Assembly (NCBI GenBank): GCA_011525265.1
Contig: WTHV01000081.1
Location: forward strand, 1 to 18,045
DNA from: Alphaproteobacteria bacterium
GTDB lineage: Bacteria > Pseudomonadota > Alphaproteobacteria > Puniceispirillales > Puniceispirillaceae
Direction: 5' to 3'
Length of the DNA stretch: 18,045 nt
A program made the translations under genes and the position numbers. Below are positions 14,890 through 18,045 of this stretch, one piece after another. The notes below the pieces were generated by a model, which worked only from the letters and a program-made list of their open reading frames with translations, had not been told where the DNA came from and searched no databases. Within the stretch, counting starts at the first letter, position 1. Every line of letters begins with the position of its first letter.

Positions 14890-15786
14890 TTAATGGCGTG
14901 ATGGTTTTGTGCGAAGGCCGATATGAGGTGTCTCAGAGCGACCATAACGGCCTTGGCGTTCGCCCAACGCCTCATCAACCAGGCCTCTGACTCTATGAGG
15001 TAGCTCCTCATTTAGCACATCGCGTACCGTTTCTGCGATGAATGTCGCAAGAGCAGGGTTTGGTGAGATGTCCTGCCAATCTTCGGCTTCTGTCTTATTA
15101 TCAGCCTCACCAGTCTCCTCATCAGCTGCGTTAGGGGTGACACGCTCTTGTGCCTGCTCAACGGCAGATTTCACATCGGCAAGCTGATTTATCAGCGCAT
15201 CATCTGCCGCTGGGCGCGTTGCATCTAGCGTGGCGAGTGCTTTTGCTTCCTCTGATAGCGCCTCCTCTGATCGTGGGACTTCTGGCGCGGATAACCCATC
15301 AAGCACATCATCCAAAGAAACAGATGGCTCAATCTCATCAGAGATACGCACATCATCTGACAGTGCTTCAAGCGCTTCATCATCAGCATTTGTTAAAAGT
15401 GATAGCGCCTCATTATCAAGCGCCTCATCGGGCGCCACGTTTTTTGGGGTAACATTATCTGACGTAACACCATCTGGGGCAAAACTATCGGGAATAGCAA
15501 ATTCATCCTCTAGCGCTGTGTCCTCGTCTGAAGAAGGTGTTTCAGCTGTTTGCGCCAATAATTTTGTCGCTACTGCTTCGTCATTTAAGTCTGAGATGCG
15601 TGTAAATAGGGACGGCTGTACCGATTTGTTGCGCGGTTTTCTCGATTGTATAATAGGCGCTGTCGGGGCAATAATTGCTGTTTGGGCATGAGGCTCTGCG
15701 TCAGGGGAAAATGCTTTGGCTTCCTGATACAGGGCATAGACAACCTCAAAGGTATCATCTTGCTGTAATGCCTGATTTTTAGCCAC
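14890..15786 (-). CDS. Acidic, disordered protein with PopZ-like C-terminal helices
   Basis: This is a 298-residue cytosolic protein I do not recognise as a whole. The middle (about 80-240) is rich in Ala, Asp, Glu and Ser, with few aromatic residues, and is probably disordered. The end, VRDVLNEELPHRVRGLVDEAL (about 254-274), aligns without gaps to the oligomerising C-terminal helix of the Caulobacter polar organiser PopZ (DUF2497) in the pattern L..LP..V..V.EE. The usual PopZ N-terminal MEEILASIRRII helix is missing; DDTFEVVYALYQEAK lies there instead. The GTG at 15786, six bases after AGGGG, is a better start than the TTG at 15789. It converges on the FecR-domain gene with 9 nt between stops. 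A low-complexity chance match to PopZ remains possible. Confidence 0.65.
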   Translation of the reverse strand: MAKNQALQQDDTFEVVYALYQEAKAFSPDAEPHAQTAIIAPTAPIIQSRKPRNKSVQPSLFTRISDLNDEAVATKLLAQTAETPSSDEDTALEDEFAIPDSFAPDGVTSDNVTPKNVAPDEALDNEALSLLTNADDEALEALSDDVRISDEIEPSVSLDDVLDGLSAPEVPRSEEALSEEAKALATLDATRPAADDALINQLADVKSAVEQAQERVTPNAADEETGEADNKTEAEDWQDISPNPALATFIAETVRDVLNEELPHRVRGLVDEALGERQGRYGRSETPHIGLRTKPSRH

Positions 15787-15817
15787 CAAAATCCCCTATT
15801 TTTTATGATCACGACTC

Positions 15818-15836
15818 AATCTATGTGAATTAGATT
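15818..15836. promoter_or_regulatory. Dyad upstream of the acidic PopZ-like gene
   Basis: AATCTA and TAGATT flank a 7-base centre in the 240-nt space between this gene and the divergent epimerase. The remainder of this space is AT-rich, and I see no convincing -35/-10 pair in either direction. Confidence 0.25.
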
Positions 15837-16026
15837 TTGCTGATGTTTCTATCATGAACACAATATTTAGTGAAGTCTACTTGTTTTTTAGGCAACATGT
15901 AGTGGTTGAAACAGTGATAGCGGCAATGGGGCCTAGACAATGAAACGAACCTTTTTAATAGGCATTAATGAGGGAAGCTGTTACAACCACGAGGGTATCT
16001 TATAGGCGAGTAAAAGGATCAGTGTT

Positions 16027-17034
16027 GTGAAAATTCTTGTGACTGGAGCGGCAGGATTTATTGGGTTTCACCTTACAAAGGCGTTACTCTTGCAAGGCCA
16101 TGTGGTTGTCGGCCTTGATAACATGAATGATTATTATGATGTGCGATTAAAACAGGCACGTCTTGCGCTGATTGAATCAGATAATCAATTTCAATTCATC
16201 AAAGCTGATCTATCTGACAGGGCGATGATTGAGCAAATTTTTGAAGAGGGTCAATTTGATGCTGTCATTAACTTGGCCGCGCAAGCTGGCGTGCGCTATT
16301 CGATTGAAAACCCTCATAGTTATATAGATAGCAATGTGACAGGCTTCCTGCACATTCTAGAGGGCTGTCGCCATCATAAGGTTGGTCATCTGATTTATGC
16401 CTCTTCCTCATCTGTTTATGGGCTTGATGAGGCAATGCCATTCCAAGAGAGCCAAAGCGCGGATCATCCGCTTGCGCTTTATGGGGCAACGAAAAAAGCA
16501 AATGAGATGATGGCACATAGCTATTCTCATCTCTATGGGCTGCCAACCACTGGCTTGCGTTTCTTCACTGTTTATGGGCCATGGGGTCGTCCTGATATGG
16601 CGCTGTTCCTCTTCACCAAAGCGATTTTTGATGGCAAGCCCATTAATGTGTTTAATCATGGGAAAATGGTGCGCGATTTTACCTATATTGACGACATTGT
16701 TGAGGGTATTGTGCGTCTTGTGGATAAGCCTGCTGTGTCAAATGATGACTTTAATCCTCTTTCGCCTGATAGTGGCTCATCGCCGGCACCTTATCGGTTG
16801 TTCAATATTGGCAACAGTCAGCCTGTTGCCTTGATGGATTATATTTCAGCGCTTGAAAAGGCGATTGGGCGTGAAGCGAAAAAAAATTTCTTGCCAATGC
16901 AGGCAGGTGACGCAAAAGCGACAAATGCAGACACCACACGCTTAGAGGAGTGGGTTGGCTTTGCGCCATCAACTTCAGTTGAGGATGGTGTGGAACGATT
17001 TGTGGCGTGGTATAGGGAGTTTTATAATGTCTGA
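16027..17034 (+). CDS. UDP-glucuronate 4-epimerase (SDR family)
   Basis: This extended short-chain dehydrogenase of 335 residues most likely interconverts UDP-glucuronate and UDP-galacturonate for surface glycan synthesis in the cytosol. It has GAAGFIG (7-13) for NAD binding, the catalytic YGATK (Y152, K156) and a serine run at 126-129. The DNMNDYYDVRLKQARL block (31-46) is the hallmark of UDP-GlcA 4-epimerases rather than GalE. RFFTVYGPWGRPDMALF (178-194) is the usual substrate-loop segment. The start is a GTG at 16027, eight bases after AAAAGGA. It overlaps the STT3-type gene by 8 nt, so the two are co-transcribed and probably translationally coupled. Confidence 0.9.
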   Translation: MKILVTGAAGFIGFHLTKALLLQGHVVVGLDNMNDYYDVRLKQARLALIESDNQFQFIKADLSDRAMIEQIFEEGQFDAVINLAAQAGVRYSIENPHSYIDSNVTGFLHILEGCRHHKVGHLIYASSSSVYGLDEAMPFQESQSADHPLALYGATKKANEMMAHSYSHLYGLPTTGLRFFTVYGPWGRPDMALFLFTKAIFDGKPINVFNHGKMVRDFTYIDDIVEGIVRLVDKPAVSNDDFNPLSPDSGSSPAPYRLFNIGNSQPVALMDYISALEKAIGREAKKNFLPMQAGDAKATNADTTRLEEWVGFAPSTSVEDGVERFVAWYREFYNV

Positions 17035-18045
17035 GGAAGGACAAAACAGCCAAGGCACGATGCTATCACGATTGTCTGCGAAAGCTGATAAGATGGCGCA
17101 ATGGCATCGCTCTGTCGCCTTATTTACGGTGATAGATAGGCTTGTTATGACGCGCGCGGTGATTGTATGTGCGCTTTTGTTTGGCCTACTTGCCGCTTAT
17201 GCCAATTTTGAGGTGCGTCAGTCACAATATCAGGTGTGGCAAGCCAATAAAAATATAACCTTTCTTGATGATACGCCGCTATTTTCCACAACTGATGCGA
17301 GCTATTTTTTAGCATTAGCGCGTCAATATAATGAAACAGGCGATATTAATGATTTTGCTAAGAAACGCCTATTTCCTAATAATCAGACAGCATTAGAAGA
17401 ACCACCTGCCAGCGATAGCCTCTTTGACTTTCCGCTTCTCTCTGTCCTGATTGCCGAATTGACAGATGATAATTCCACAAGCGCCTTATTGCAGACAGGC
17501 AATGCCCTAATTCCCCTATTAGGCTTTTTGATGGCGCTTGGTATTCTTCTTGCTTTTGGTGCCTCAGGCTTTTGGCTAGAGGGAGCGGTTGCCGCAATTG
17601 GTGCAGGGCTCGCCCCAACCTACTTAGCGCGCTCATCGATTGGCAGAATTGATACAGATATTCTAAATCTAGGGTTTTTCTATGGCGTAATCGGGCTTAG
17701 CATATATGCCGCGCGCGCCAAAACATGGCGCAATAGTATCTTGCTCACAATCATGACAGGTCTCTGCCTGTTTGTGTATTTATGGTGGTATAATAAAGCA
17801 GAATTTGGCTGGATGATTTTCATTGGGTTTATCTGGCTATCGGCCATTGATAGCCGGTCATGGAAAAAGCCTGTTGTGCTTGGTGTCATACTGGCAACAG
17901 TCTCTGGATTGGCGCTTCAATCTCTCAGCCTGTCAGCTAGCTCAAATTACTTGATTGATTTTAAGACAATGGGCAGTTTGATATTCCCGAATACCTTTGA
18001 TACCATTACCGAATTACGCGTTATCCCTTTTGATCGGATTATCAG
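17027..18045 (+). CDS. STT3/PglB-type oligosaccharyltransferase (cut by window end)
   Basis: This reading frame is open from ATG 17027 to the window edge (339 codons, no stop), after an AGGGAG ribosome site. The family transfers a lipid-linked glycan to asparagine in N-X-S/T sequons on the outer side of the membrane. Membrane helices begin at about residue 43. The first external loop has TTDASYFLALARQYNETG (D90 at the place of the first catalytic Asp of PglB). RSSIGRIDTDIL (202-213) carries the second acidic motif DTD (209-211), and VYLWWYNKAE (250-259) matches the IYLWWYPSS block of Campylobacter PglB. TITELRVIP (326-334) matches the TIxE loop, E329 being the sequon-binding Glu. The WWDYG acceptor motif would lie beyond the edge. 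Membership in the STT3 fold is strong; the glycan is unknown. Confidence 0.85.
   Translation, partial: MSEEGQNSQGTMLSRLSAKADKMAQWHRSVALFTVIDRLVMTRAVIVCALLFGLLAAYANFEVRQSQYQVWQANKNITFLDDTPLFSTTDASYFLALARQYNETGDINDFAKKRLFPNNQTALEEPPASDSLFDFPLLSVLIAELTDDNSTSALLQTGNALIPLLGFLMALGILLAFGASGFWLEGAVAAIGAGLAPTYLARSSIGRIDTDILNLGFFYGVIGLSIYAARAKTWRNSILLTIMTGLCLFVYLWWYNKAEFGWMIFIGFIWLSAIDSRSWKKPVVLGVILATVSGLALQSLSLSASSNYLIDFKTMGSLIFPNTFDTITELRVIPFDRII

Noticed and set aside
15230..15691. Ser-rich plus-strand open frame opposite the acidic PopZ-like gene
   Set aside because: It is the complement of an Ala/Asp/Glu-rich reading frame, with no domain and no start signal.

Overview
The window reads as chromosomal DNA from an alphaproteobacterium with a compact genome, probably free-living and aquatic. 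The evidence is the gene content: a GapR/DUF2312 protein, a DUF1244 protein, an MntR with all metal ligands, a SufE, and an acidic protein with a PopZ-like tail. Base composition looks moderate in G+C (not computed). Spacing is very tight: several convergent gene pairs are 3-9 nt apart or overlap. A SAR116-like or Rhodospirillales-like lineage would fit, but this is inference. There are no transposases, phage genes, CRISPR arrays, rRNAs or tRNAs that I can recognise, and no gene-free stretch exceeds 300 bases.

Layout. (1) 13-1497, minus strand: an apparent operon of DUF1244, GapR-like nucleoid protein and a type-2 orotidine-5'-phosphate decarboxylase. It diverges from mntR (1702-2109) across an intergenic region with a 17-bp palindrome. 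(2) 2113-3585, minus: an ArnT/PMT-like integral membrane glycosyltransferase, divergent from sufE. (3) 4174-5178, minus: a GlxA/GbdR-type DJ-1 plus AraC regulator. (4) 5332-7064: two unrelated RNA methyltransferases, tail to tail, sharing the bases CTAG for both stop codons. (5) 7217-7681: an Lrp/AsnC regulator. (6) 7718-12252: a metabolic block with a minus-strand betB plus GT4 glycosyltransferase pair (4-nt overlap), divergent from a class II aldolase-like protein and an iron-type alcohol dehydrogenase. (7) 12430-14880: a large exported FecR-domain protein with its own good sigma-70-type promoter, convergent with an acidic protein (14890-15786) that resembles PopZ only in its last helices. 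(8) 16027-end: a UDP-glucuronate 4-epimerase overlapping a gene, cut by the window edge, for an STT3/PglB-type oligosaccharyltransferase.

How the genes may work together. The BetB/Fe-ADH pair has the same enzyme families as the Bacillus GbsA/GbsB choline-to-betaine route, and a GlxA/GbdR-type regulator lies about 3.5 kb away, so quaternary-amine oxidation is a reasonable hypothesis. The aldolase-like partner lacks the usual catalytic Glu. Nothing here proves the substrate.

The most striking part is the right end. An alphaproteobacterial STT3 homologue keeps the PglB active-site landmarks (first acidic loop Asp, DTD, WWY, TIxE). It overlaps a nucleotide-sugar epimerase and lies about 2 kb from an exported protein whose N-X-S/T sequons sit only in its FecR and C-terminal domains and are absent from its long acidic linker. 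This suggests, but does not show, a protein N-glycosylation locus.
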